Part shown: in pieces, positions 29,253 through 38,543 of the stretch
Layout: every line of letters starts with the position of its first letter
Numbering within the stretch: the stretch's first letter is position 1
Assembly (NCBI RefSeq): GCF_022530855.2
Contig: NZ_CP099567.1
Span: 1,612,001-1,676,000, forward strand
Reading direction: 5' to 3'
Origin: Candidatus Vondammii sp. HM_W22
GTDB lineage: Bacteria; Pseudomonadota; Gammaproteobacteria; Chromatiales; Chromatiaceae
Length of the DNA stretch: 64,000 nt
Notes under the pieces: model-generated
What the model was told of the DNA's origin: nothing
Seen by the model: only the letters and a program-made list of their open reading frames with translations
Database searches by the model: none
Program-made: the position numbers and the translations under genes

Positions 29253-30689
29253 AATGAATTATCTCATCCAAGTCTTGGTATTAAGATGGGGGGAAGGTCA
29301 ATCAGCAATACCCACTTTGGGTACTCGATTGATGAGACGTTTCACCTGTGCCAAGACCTCAGGTACGGTGTGACCATCAAATACATTCTTCTCAAAAGCC
29401 AGGGCACCAATCACAATGCCCGCGTCCCTTGTGGTGGTGATTGATGCCTTGGTGCCAAACTCATAACGCTGCTGGGCCTTGCCTTTGCTCATACAGTAAA
29501 CATGAGGTTCATGTAGGCTGTACAACTTGTTTTTATCAGCACGCTTCTGATTCAGCATGCGCTGGTACAGGGCGAACTTTTCTGCATAGAATTTCTGTTG
29601 TTCTCCGGTCATCTTACGCTGTATTTCACGCAGTAATCGGCCGCTGATGGTCTTTAATCGCTGACGGCCTTACGTGCCTTTTTACGATTCCTCGGATGTG
29701 TGGCAAATCGGGTGGGAAGCTTGAGAATTTTTACTTCCTTTAGTAGGGATTTTGTATCCAGCGTTGAATCAGAACCTCGTCACTGAGGTCTTCCAGATGC
29801 TTGAGTATCGAGAGATCCACCATTAGGCGGATGGGTTTTGAGGGCTTTCCAAGATGAGAATAAAGCGGGGCAAATTCAGCATCAAAATATGACCAGTCTA
29901 TCTGTCTGACTAATAGCAAAAGTGGATGCTTGGGGTTCAGCTGATCCAGTAAGTTCTGGTGCAGGAAACTTTGCTGGTTGGGATTGGCTGTCTTGGGTTT
30001 GCTCAATTATCCACCTCTGTTTCGTCCAGTTTTTCTCTGCTTTTACCCCTTTCTCGGACGTTTATTTTATCAAATTTAGACGCTTATTTTATATAAATCA
30101 TTGCGTTATAAATATTTCAGGATCGATTATTTAGCCATTGTCATGGATTTATATTCACGGCGTATTGTTGGCTGGTCCATAGATAAACGCATGACGACTA
30201 ATCTGGTGAAGAAAGCGTTGATAAAAGCCGTTAACCTACGCCAACCTAACAAGGGTTTAGTGTTTCACAGTGATCGCGGATCACAGTACACGAGCAAGTC
30301 GCACCGACATTTATTAGAAAATCATGGCCTACGCTCGTCGATGGGAGATGTAGGTGCTTGTTGGGACAATGCGGTAGTTGAACGTTTTTTTGGCAGCTTG
30401 AAGCATGACTGGATTTTAAAAGTGTCTCAACCTACACGAGAGCACATGAAGTACGATGTCGCGGATTACATCCGCTACTACAACAAAGATCGGTTACACA
30501 CTGCCAATGGTAGTTTGTCACCGATTAACTATGAACTGTCTCAATTGAATGTGTCCGGTTCGACTTGACCAGAGCAGATCAACCATTTACTGATAACAAG
30601 AATCAATCATGACAGACACAAAAAAGATAATCACAATGTTGAATGTTCTAAAACGCCTTCGGTCATCAGTGAATCACTCATAAAATCCA

Positions 30690-31320
30690 TTGACCATAAT
30701 TGATTCATTGCCTCCGGAACAACCAGCGGCTGAGGATTACGGTTAGGCAACTACTTTTTACCCTTGCGTCTGAAATTAAGCTTCAGTAGCTTGTATATGC
30801 AGTATACCCGCTTATGGTTCCAGGGCTTTCCTTCACGCCGGAGCGTGTCGAACATCAAACCAAATCCATACGTTGGTTGTTTCGTCGCCAGCTGTTGCAG
30901 TGCATCTATAACGGGCCGGTCCCGTTCTGTATATAGTTATAACTGCTTCAACTAATATTGATCACCCTGCAGGCTGCACGTTGAGTCAGAACATGCTCGT
31001 CTTGCAGATAATCAACCAGTTCGCGCTTCTCAGCTGGCTTTAGAGCTTTTTTTCAATGACATCCTTAAGTGCGGCATGTTCCAGGCTTAAATTGGCGAAC
31101 ATCTGCTTGAGACGCCTGTTCTCATTTTCAAGCTCTTTTAGACGCTTGATATCTGATGCCTACCACCATATTTTCTCTTCCAGTTGTAGTAGGTGGCATC
31201 GGATATACCCTATTCCCGGCAGACCTCCTTCACCTTCCTACCGCCCTCTACTTCCTTCAAAATACGGATAATCTGGCTTTCGGTATGTCTGCTCTTCTTT
31301 ATCTTCGTTCTCCTGTCTGT
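30690..31320 (-). pseudogene. Decayed IS3-family (IS407-like) transposase
   Basis: The minus strand reads KKSRHTESQIIRILKEVEGG, ISDATYYNWKRKYGG, DIKRLKELENENRRLKQMFA and LSLEHAALKDVIEKKL for OrfA, then RHALMDALQQLATKQPTYGF-like OrfB pieces with many stops and frameshifts. It is distinct from the intact IS407-group copies. The stretch 30572-30690 between it and the IS3-group end contains another short OrfB fragment (LWSMDFMSDSLMTGR-like) and no gene. Confidence 0.75.
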
Positions 31321-31388
31321 GGTTAGTTTAACCGGAGAACTCTAATTTGTGATGGGCCTTTTATCAGGGAGGATTGCATTAACACTAA

Positions 31389-31537
31389 GGAACCTCTGAT
31401 TAATTCTGAATCAGATGGATGACGAGTTAAAATCTTCCAGTATAAAGGCGATAATAGCCGACTATTGGCAAGATTTTCAACGCAGAGCTGGGAGATTTCA
31501 GCCATCAGGCACCGATTCACCAATTGATCAGAGGCCC
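31389..31537. mobile_element. MITE-like 149-bp element (left arm)
   Basis: Short sequence with imperfect terminal inverted repeats: GGAACCTCTGATTAATTCTG on the left and, reading inward on the other strand, GGGCCTCTGATCAATTGGTG on the right. No coding capacity. The ends resemble those of some IS5-type elements, so it may be a non-autonomous derivative. The same unit is at 62703-62851 in the right arm, as part of the large repeat. Confidence 0.5.
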
Positions 31538-31566
31538 TCTTAAGGATGGTCTAAAAAATTGAAGTT

Positions 31567-32276
31567 GGGGCTATCCTAGATAAATAAATTATTTTAGGAT
31601 AGCAAAGTGGGAAAGAGCAGATTAAGTAGGTACAAACAAAGTCGATTAATCGAGCTATTTATAGCGGGCACAATAGCACGAACAGCCGCCTCTTTAGTTG
31701 GCACCAATGAAGCAATGACGGGATATTGCTTTCATCGACTTAGACAGGTTATCTATGACTACAGTGAGCATTTGGAATTGCTGGACGGAGAAATAGAAGC
31801 AGACGAAAGTTATTTTGGTGGTAGGCGCAAAGGAAAAGGAGGTCAAGGCGCAGTCGGTAAAGTTCCTGTATTTGACTTACTAAAGCGCAACAATAAGGTA
31901 TTTACCGTTATTGTTCCAGATGCTAAAGTCAGAACGTTAATGCTTATAATTTAGGCAACAGGTGTAAAGCCCGACACTATTGCTATACTGACGCATGGAG
32001 AAGCTATAATGTATTGATGTCTCAGAATTTAAGCGCCATCGAATAAACCACAGTAAGCTATTTGCAAACAAGCCTAACCGCATTAACAGAATAGAGAATG
32101 TTTGGAACCAGGCAAAGCGGCATATGCGTCAATTTAATGGGGTACCAGAAGACCATTTTCATCCCTTTTTGAAGGAATTTGAATGGCGATTTAATAACAG
32201 TGATGCCAGAAAGTCAGTTAAAACAGATGAATCAATGGGTTAAAGACAAATTTAGCTGATTAACTAGGGCAGCCTC
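31567..32276 (+). mobile_element. IS1595-family element, internally deleted (left arm)
   Basis: 710 bp with terminal repeats GGGGCTATCCTAGATAA / GAGGCTGCCCTAGTTAA (13 of 17 match). The transposase (31607 onward) has the ISXO2-type N-terminus, DGEIEADESYFGGRRKGKGG and GAVGKVPVFDLLKRNNKVFT. It then stops at 31954; after a deletion the C-terminus (HRINHSKLFANKPNRINRIE, NVWNQAKRHMRQFNGVPEDH) reappears in another frame. Inactive. Confidence 0.85.
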
Positions 32277-32390
32277 TGTTTTTTGTATTTCAATCCCGCG
32301 CAAGAAGTAAGTAGTACCGATTCTCGATGGCCAAAGCAGCTTAGACGATATAAGGTGACAGCCGGTTTACTCACTGTCTGAATTCTGACC

Positions 32391-32412
32391 AAAAAAAACA
32401 GCGCTGTTTTTA
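32391..32412. terminator. Palindromic terminator-like hairpin upstream of maf (left arm)
   Basis: AAAACAGCGCTGTTTT palindrome flanked by an A-run on one side and a T-run on the other, so it could terminate in both directions. It may insulate maf from the adjacent IS elements. Confidence 0.45.
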
Positions 32413-32463
32413 CCAGTTTCTGTTAACACTTTGAATCGTTTATCAATTCACAAAGCAGCATAG

Positions 32464-33062
32464 ATGAAAAGCCATTCAGAAAAAATCAGGCTGGTTCTAG
32501 CTTCTACATCGCCCTTTCGCAAAGCCTTGCTCGAAAAGCTTGGACTCCCTTTCTCAACGGCCACCCCTGATATCGATGAATCGGCAAAACCGGAAGAGTC
32601 TCCTCAGGCACTTGTCTCTCGGCTTGCTGAAGAGAAAGCGCTAGCGGTTGCCACACAGACTTCCCTGACAGCCTGATAATCGGCTCCGACCAAGTGGCAT
32701 GCATCGATGGAAAAATTCTTGGGAAGCCAGAAAATCGTCAGAGTGCTATTGAGCAATTGCAGCGTGCATCTGGAAAACACGTAACTTTTTATACCGGCCT
32801 CTGCCTGCACAACAGCGCCTCTGGAAAGCGCCAAAGCTTGTGCGAACCCTTTTACGTCCATTTTAGAGTACTCGAACAACAACAGATAGAACGCTACCTT
32901 GATGCGGAAAAACCTTATAACTGCGCAGGAAGTTTTAAATCGGAAGGCTTGGGAATCGCACTACTCGAATATTTGGAGGGAGATGACCCGAATACACTGA
33001 TTGGCCTACCACTGATCCGGCTCGTCGCCATACTGGCCAAAGAGGGAATCACTGTCCCCTGA
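32464..33062 (+). pseudogene. yceF: Maf/YceF nucleotide pyrophosphatase, frameshifted copy
   Basis: Same gene as the intact copy at 61182-61778, but with an extra CA in a CACA tract near 32653-32656. The frame therefore leaves the Maf sequence after about 63 residues, and the remaining two thirds (ACIDGKILGKPENRQSAIEQ, GSFKSEGLGIALLEYLEGDD) is in another frame. The start ([20 protein letters not shown]) carries the substrate-binding STSPxRxxLL motif. Whether this is a real slippage mutation or a read error cannot be told from sequence. Confidence 0.85.
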
Positions 33063-33197
33063 TCTCCTGTAACCTACCTAACAGCTTCAATGCTCGATCT
33101 ATGCTTGTTTGCTATATTGTCCTTAGCGGGATCCGGATTAGTCGCAATTTCCCAGATGATAACTGCCTGCTCAATCTGAACTTCGCGGTATAAACAA

Positions 33198-33413
33198 TCA
33201 CCCAACTTTATCAGTTCGGTAACCTGCTAATCCATTACTTATTTTAAGGTTTAATTTGGCTTTATCACCATACTGACTCCGGTGAGCCTCATCACTCGCC
33301 ATCACAATATTGCGCCGTTTGCTGAGAATGGTGTGGCTAGTCCCCCCCAGCAGTACAAACTTTTGTACCGTGGTAAAAGTAATACCCGTGGATTGGCTCG
33401 AGGCAAGAATATC
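33198..33413 (-). pseudogene. Orphan HsdR fragment (type I restriction, left arm)
   Basis: 72 codons: GITFTTVQKFVLLGG, SKRRNIVMASDEAHRSQYGD and KAKLNLKISNGLAGY. The DEAH box of the SF2 motor is intact. The spelling differs from the nearby full hsdR (DEAHRSTFGDM), so it comes from another type I enzyme. It is truncated upstream by the IS256 fragment and runs to a stop at the other end. Between it and maf (33063-33197) a short frame reads YREVQIEQAVIIWEIATNPD on the minus strand, unidentified. Confidence 0.7.
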
Positions 33414-33414
33414 C

Positions 33415-33658
33415 GAGTTATAGTCAAATCTGGTGCTTAGCCAGTTGAATCAAGCGGCGACCTGATCGACTCTTGCTACCTCAACACCCTCGTTAAATTT
33501 GATTCCGGTTATCACCTTCGCCAGGTAATCGAAACCCCGTAATCGTCTCCACTTCTTCTCGGCACACAGGCCGGGTTTGAACATCATGTGTATAGCATGC
33601 CGTCACGCGATAGGCAGCCCTTGGAACGCTTGGTTCGATGGCGGATTGTCCCGAAGGT
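33415..33658 (-). mobile_element. IS256-family right-end fragment (left arm)
   Basis: 244 bp matching the 3' end of the IS256-family element at 1843-3227: transposase C-terminus (KKWRRLRGFDYLAKVITGIK) and terminal repeat GAGTTATAGTCAAATCTGGT at 33415. It is truncated by insertion of Tn3-family copy 3, and the target side is the hsdR fragment. Confidence 0.85.
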
Positions 33659-36600
33659 GGGGTCCTAGGGATTTTCCCTCGTAAACGGACATAAACGGCT
33701 AGATCCCTTTCCCCGCCTACGTTTCCCGAGAGGGGTACTTTTCGATTTCCGAACATTTTAGGGTAATTTGGCTAGAATCGTGGCCTTTAGGTAACGATTA
33801 TGACCACAGAGAAACGACTCAAGATCCTCACCGAAGCGGAAATTGTTGACTTGTTCGGCCCGCCAGCACTCAATCAAAACGATCAACGATTCTTCTTCAC
33901 ACTCAATGATATCGAATTGGCCCAGTGCCAGAAGATTCGCAGGCGTGATCAACGCTGCATGTTCGTTGTGTTGCTCGGCTACTTTAAAGTGAAGCCCATT
34001 TCTTTGAGTCCCGGCTACCACCAGATCAAGCATGATATTAAATATGTCTGCTCAGAAGTGTTTCCCGGTTCCGGTCTGAGTCCCTTCAATCTAACTCAAA
34101 AAACTCGTGTGCGTATCTATCATCGCATATACGAATTAACAAACCATCAACAAACCATCAACGCTGGGAGAACGAACGGCACAGCGCCGCGCTGACAATA
34201 GACCTTCGCGAACACGCACAAGCATGGGCTCAACCGCGAGCGTTGTTTGACAGGGCTATTGAATACTTAGCGGCACAAAAAATTAGCATTCCTGGGTACT
34301 CAGTTTTGCAAGACTTGATCAGTGATGTCGTCAGTGCTACCAACGATCAACTCATTCGCCAACTCGAAGACCTCATCTCTGTTGACTTGACTTCTATGTT
34401 GTCTGACTTTGTCGAAGGCAATGACCCACTGACTCTACGGCGGTTAAGAATGGCGGCTAAGAACATTACAAGGAGTGAGTTGCAAAAAGAACTCGCCGTA
34501 CATCAGCACATTCAATCTTGGATGCTAGAAGTCGATGAGGTTTTAAGTCAGCTATCAATATCGTTGAAGAATCAGCAGTACTTTGCTGAAAGAGTGACTT
34601 ACTATGGTGCCAAACTAAAACGCCAACCTGTTGGTTATCAACGCCTCTACTTGTTGTGCTATTTGCAATCGCGTTGGCAACAGGCACTGGAACGAATAGC
34701 CGATGGCTTTGTTCATCATCTTTTTCAAAGAAAACAGAAAGCCAAAATATACGCGAGAGAATCTGTTTATCAAGACTGGCAACGAGCTGCGAGTAACGTC
34801 AGTAAAGCGGCGCAAGTGTTGCGTCTTTTTATCGACGACAGAGTAGATCAACAACAACCGTTTGGGGCGTTACGGCAGCATGCTTTTAAACTTCTAGCGG
34901 CGAAAGATCTGGAATCCGTTTGCCTGTTTTTGAATGATCAAAAGCGATCGGTTGAAGAGGCCACGTGGCAGTACTTCGATCACCGGGTGAGCTTACGAGA
35001 AGGCTTACTTCGTGATCTATTCCTGTGCTTGCACTTTGAAGGCGGTGAAAAAACACAGCGCCTGGCAGCTACACTGCATCGTGCGCAGCGTGATCTTATC
35101 GCCGATGGTGAAATCTCAATCGGCGCAATGGATAGCCGCTTGCCTACCAAGAAGCAATTGTCGTTCATGCAAGACTCGAGCGGCGTGATGAATAAAGGTC
35201 GGTACGAATGGTTCCTTTACTTGCAAATCCCCAATCGGTTGAATGGCCAGCTCACACTGCCAAATGTGTTTAAATACAGGGCTTTGGAGGCTGATCTAGT
35301 CAATCGTGAGCGATGGACAGAAGAAAAAGACGCGCTATTAGAGCGCACCCAGTTGCCTAAATTAGCCGCCAATCCCAACAAACTCATTGACCAAATGGCC
35401 AAAAACCTGGGTGTTAGATTACAAGAAGTGAGTCACTATCTAGAACACGATGACAACCGAAATATTATCCTGAGAAACCCCAAAGGAAAGCGCCATTGGC
35501 GCTTACCCACGGCCAACAAAAAGTACTTGGTCAATAATCCGTTCTTCCAGCAACTACCCACGACTGGCGTTGCCGATGTGTTGCGAATGGTCGATCGCGA
35601 CACAGGCTTCCTTGATGACTTTAAGCATGTACTGGGTGCACAGTCGAAGAGCCGAGCACACGAGTATGACCTGTTGGCTATCTTGGTGGGCAACGCGACC
35701 AACCAAGGCATTTATGGTATCGCTCAAATATCCGATCGCACTTACGATCAGCTCAGCACCATTCAGGCGAACTATCTGAGGTTAGAAACACTGAACGCAG
35801 CCAACGATCGCATCAACAACGCAACGGCTAAGCTTCCGATCTTCAAGCACTACAATATCCAAGAAGATGTTATCCACGCCAGTGCTGATGGTCAGAAGTT
35901 CGAATCCCGGCGTGAGACATTTAAAACACGTTACTCGTCAAAATACTTTGGCACGCAAAAAGGCGTGTCGGCCATGAGCTTGATCGCCAATCATGCGGCC
36001 ATCAATGCTCGTGTGATCGGTGCTAACGAGCACGAGTCCCACTACATCTTCGATCTACTGATGAACAATAGTTCCGAGATCGTGCCAGACGTACTGTCTA
36101 CCGATACGCACGGAGTCAATCACATCAACTTCGCATTGCTAGATCTCTTTGGGTACAGCTTTGCTCCACGCTATGCTCAGGTGGGTCGTGTCATCAATGA
36201 GATGTTCGATGTCAAAGAAGACAAGGATAAGAAAATCCAATTGAGTCTGAAAAAGCCCATCAACACCAAGCTCATCGCGGCTCACTGGGATACTATACAA
36301 CGGATCATGATCTCACTTTATGAACGCAAAACAACGCAAGCGACATTGGTTAGAAAGCTCTCAGGTTACAAAAGCAGCCACCCGTTACTCGGGGCACTAA
36401 CGGAATACAATCGTATGGTGAAAGCGAATTATTTACTCAACTACATCGATGACGTCAGTCTGCGCGACTACGTTCAGCGAGCACTCAATCGAGGCGAGGC
36501 TTACCACCAACTGCGTCGTGCAATCAGCAACGTCAATGGTGATCAGTTCCGCGGCAGCTCGGATGAGGAGATCCAACTGTGGAACGAATGTGCTCGCCTG

Positions 36601-36908
36601 GTTACCAACGCTATAATCTACTTTAACTCGGCCATACTCAGTCAGTTGCTGACTAGCTTTGAATATCAGAAGGATGATGAAAAAATCCAGATCGTCAAAT
36701 CAAGCCTCCCCAGTTGCCTGGTACAACATCAACCTGAAAGGCACCTACAACTTCCAAATGAGTGGGAAATTGCCGGATCTGGACGAATTAATGAGCTCAA
36801 TCGACGGTTATAAGCCTGTTCAGGAAAAGTACCCACATCCGGAAACGTAAGCAGGGCATGGGATCTAGCCGTTTATGTCCGTTTACGAGGGAAAATCCCT
36901 AGGACCCC
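33659..36908 (+). mobile_element. Tn3-family, IS1071-like element, copy 3
   Basis: 3250 bp, complete terminal inverted repeats (GGGGTCCTAGG at 33659, CCTAGGACCCC at 36908). It is 11 bp longer than copy 1 because of a tandem duplication of AAACCATCAAC near 34139-34161. Flanks are AAGGT and AAAGA, so there is no target duplication. It forms the inner end of the left repeat arm. Confidence 0.93.
33800..36813 (+). pseudogene. tnpA: Tn3-family transposase, frameshifted by 11-bp duplication
   Basis: Reads as copy 1 for about 120 residues to RIYHRIYELTNHQ. The 11-bp repeat then shifts the frame and it stops at 34195. The remaining 856 codons, including the whole DDE domain, resume from an internal ATG at 34243. 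C-terminal change P to L (NELNRRL) and P to S (ELMSSIDG) are shared with copy 4 but not copy 1, linking copies 3 and 4. Confidence 0.9.
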
Positions 36909-37250
36909 AAAGAGAGTCACCGAAGCGGACCGGGAAGAACTGAAGCGTTTGAAGGCACAGCGACATGAGGCGTACCTACAGCGTATTCCGGTTGAAGGCA
37001 AGTTCGGTCAGGGGAAAAACGGCTATCGATTAAACGATAGCCGGGCGAGGCGTGTTGACACCTCTACTGCCTGGATCAGGCAGTATCTTTCTGGTGATGA
37101 ACCTGCTGATCCTGTTAAGGATCTTTTTTGCACTTTGTAAGAAGCGCGTTACAATCGTCCTATTGTCATTATTGTGAATTGAGAAGGTGCTGTTCTGTCA
37201 TCAACCGGCGCATCCGGTCGTGGAGGTATTTCATGTCAAGCAGTGGCAGC
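36909..37250 (+). pseudogene. IS5-family transposase C-terminal fragment
   Basis: The frame from 36910 reads KRVTEADREELKRLKAQRHE then RIPVEGKFGQGKNGYRLN and ARRVDTSTAWIRQYLSGDE, the C-terminus of an IS5-family transposase; it degenerates before 37141. The 5' part was removed at the Tn3 border. 37141-37280 holds its probable end and the 3' flank of the next gene. Confidence 0.7.
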
Positions 37251-37280
37251 CTGACTTACTGAACAGACTCTAAGTACGGT

Positions 37281-38543
37281 TTACATCTGCTCCAGCCTCA
37301 CCTTTACCACCGAACGGGCATCCGCTTCCATAACAGTCAAACGGTAACCCTGCTCCTCGATCATATCGCCTTCCGCTGGAATATGGCGCAATCGGCTAAC
37401 AATCAAGCCACCGACCGTATGCGCTTCCTCGACGGGAAACTTGGCATATAGAATGTCATTGATCTCAGATATCGGCATGCGTCCGCTCATAAGATGAGAG
37501 GTCTCATTTTCATGCTCGATATAAAGGCGTTGTTTCGGCTGGTATTCGTCGAAATCATATCCGACATCGATCTCACCAACCACCTCTTCAAAAACATCCT
37601 CCATAGTAAGAATGCCTATGGCTGATCCAAACTCATCCACTACTACAGCCATATGGTCTTCCCGAGCCTGCAATTGTGGAAGCGCCCGATCAATAGTCTG
37701 TTTGGGAGAGAGATAGAGCGCAGGGCGCACATAATCCAAGGTGGCATGGCTCTCCAGATCCGGATCCATCAGATCCCAGGTATCCAGCGTCAGCACACCG
37801 CTCACATTGGTGATATTTCCGCGATAGACAGGCAGGCGGTTGTATCCATGTTTGATCACGATACGAATAGCCTCCTTCATATTCCGCACTTCGTTGAATC
37901 CAACCACATCGGCAAGCGGAATCATCGCCTCTCCCACCGTGGTATCGGCAAACCGGATAATCCGTCTTATTCGCTTGCGATCGATGGTGGGTGGATTTGA
38001 TGCTGATTCAGAGACATCCAACAGCACCCGAAGCTCTTCACGAGTGATAAACATATTCTGTGGTGCCGCCCCACCACCAAAAATACGGGTGGCAAGACGT
38101 GCGACACGGCTGAAGATAAAAATTAGGGGATAAAAAAGGTAAGAGAAAAAGCGCAGTGCATAGATCAAACGGCCGGCGATGGTATCAGCCTTCTGCTGGA
38201 ATACACTCTTGGGCACCACTTCACCCAGGATCAGCAGAACAGGTGTAAGAACAATAATCGATAGAAGGTCACCCGCCGAACCAAACAGGTCAATAAAAAT
38301 CAGCGCACCGAGAGTCGATATTGTGACCGTCGCAATATTGGTACCCACCAGGGTAGTGCCCAATATCACATCCGGTGTTTTAAACAGCTTAAGTACAAGT
38401 GCCGCACCACGGTTACCCAGCTTGGCCTGATGCCTCAGCTTGAGCTTATCCGAATTCACCATTGCTATTTCGGATCCGGAGAAGAAACCCTTCAGCAGCA
38501 GAAAGAAGATCATCAACAGAATTTCATTTAACAGGCTCATCAT
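37281..38543 (-). CDS. CNNM/CorC-HlyC family membrane protein (hemolysin-family)
   Basis: 420 aa. The N-terminal CNNM domain has about four transmembrane helices (FFLLLKGFFSGSEIAMVNSD is the hallmark start; LTPVLLILGEVVPKSVFQQK the conserved GE-P loop). Two CBS domains follow (AMIPLADVVGF and AVVVDEFGSAIGILTMEDVF), then a CorC_HlyC domain (HTVGGLIVSRLRHIPAEGD). These proteins are implicated in Mg2+ or Co2+ handling. It overlaps the upstream homologue by 20 bp, so the two are cotranscribed and translationally linked, perhaps forming a heteromer. Confidence 0.93.
   Translation of the reverse strand: MMSLLNEILLMIFFLLLKGFFSGSEIAMVNSDKLKLRHQAKLGNRGAALVLKLFKTPDVILGTTLVGTNIATVTISTLGALIFIDLFGSAGDLLSIIVLTPVLLILGEVVPKSVFQQKADTIAGRLIYALRFFSYLFYPLIFIFSRVARLATRIFGGGAAPQNMFITREELRVLLDVSESASNPPTIDRKRIRRIIRFADTTVGEAMIPLADVVGFNEVRNMKEAIRIVIKHGYNRLPVYRGNITNVSGVLTLDTWDLMDPDLESHATLDYVRPALYLSPKQTIDRALPQLQAREDHMAVVVDEFGSAIGILTMEDVFEEVVGEIDVGYDFDEYQPKQRLYIEHENETSHLMSGRMPISEINDILYAKFPVEEAHTVGGLIVSRLRHIPAEGDMIEEQGYRLTVMEADARSVVKVRLEQM

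Larger units (their letters stand above)
28100..29300 (+). mobile_element. IS3-family, IS407-group element, copy 2
   Basis: 1201 bp, ends TGACCTTTCCCCC and its complement. It lies inside the IS5-family transposase, between VPKVGIAD and the following NDTQIV block; several codons of the target are missing and the flanks (GCCC / ATCA) do not match, so the junctions have been altered. Sequence is essentially identical to copy 1 at 22602-23803. Confidence 0.92.
27757..30126 (-). mobile_element. IS5-family element inserted in the IS3-family copy and itself carrying an IS407-group insertion
   Basis: Identical 16-bp terminal inverted repeats TCGATCCTGAAATATT at 27757-27772 and 30111-30126, flanked by TATTTAG on both sides (27750-27756 and 30128-30134). 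The transposase lies on the minus strand: N-terminus at 30006 (RQIDWSYFDAEFAPLYSHLG, LEDLSDEVLIQRWIQNPY), middle at 29612-29301 (YEFGTKASITTTRDAGIVIG), C-terminus at about 28095-27850 (NDTQIVTPKAARK, FRRRAGIEPVV, AGDQINLLMAAAAFNFRKWM). There are several frameshifts and a deletion after QNPY, so it is inactive. Confidence 0.85.
27103..30571 (+). mobile_element. IS3-family (IS3-group) element, second copy, split by an IS5-family element
   Basis: The OrfA tail and OrfB front (27103-27756: FKEEAIGLVTDQGYSVAEAA, then LCQMVGLSRSSYYAWVKRPA and [18 protein letters not shown]) and the OrfB back (30135-30571: YLAIVMDLYSRRIVGWSIDK, VFHSDRGSQYTSKSHRHLLE, NAVVERFFGSLKHDW) flank a nested insertion. The rejoined sequence GWMYLAIVMDLYSRR is continuous. 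The right terminal repeat ends at 30571; the left end is missing, fused to the relaxase. A frameshift in OrfA is also present near 27170. Confidence 0.85.
30241..36908 (+). repeat. Left arm of a 6.66-kb inverted repeat
   Basis: Nearly identical to the reverse complement of 57344-64000. From outside in it contains: end of an IS3-group OrfB, a decayed IS407-like element, a MITE-like sequence, an IS1595 remnant, maf, an hsdR fragment, an IS256 fragment and a complete Tn3-family element. Arm-specific differences I can see: a 2-bp insertion in maf and an 11-bp tandem duplication in tnpA on this arm; extra T bases in tnpA on the other. The outer limit is set by the window edge, so the repeat may be longer. 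Confidence 0.93.
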
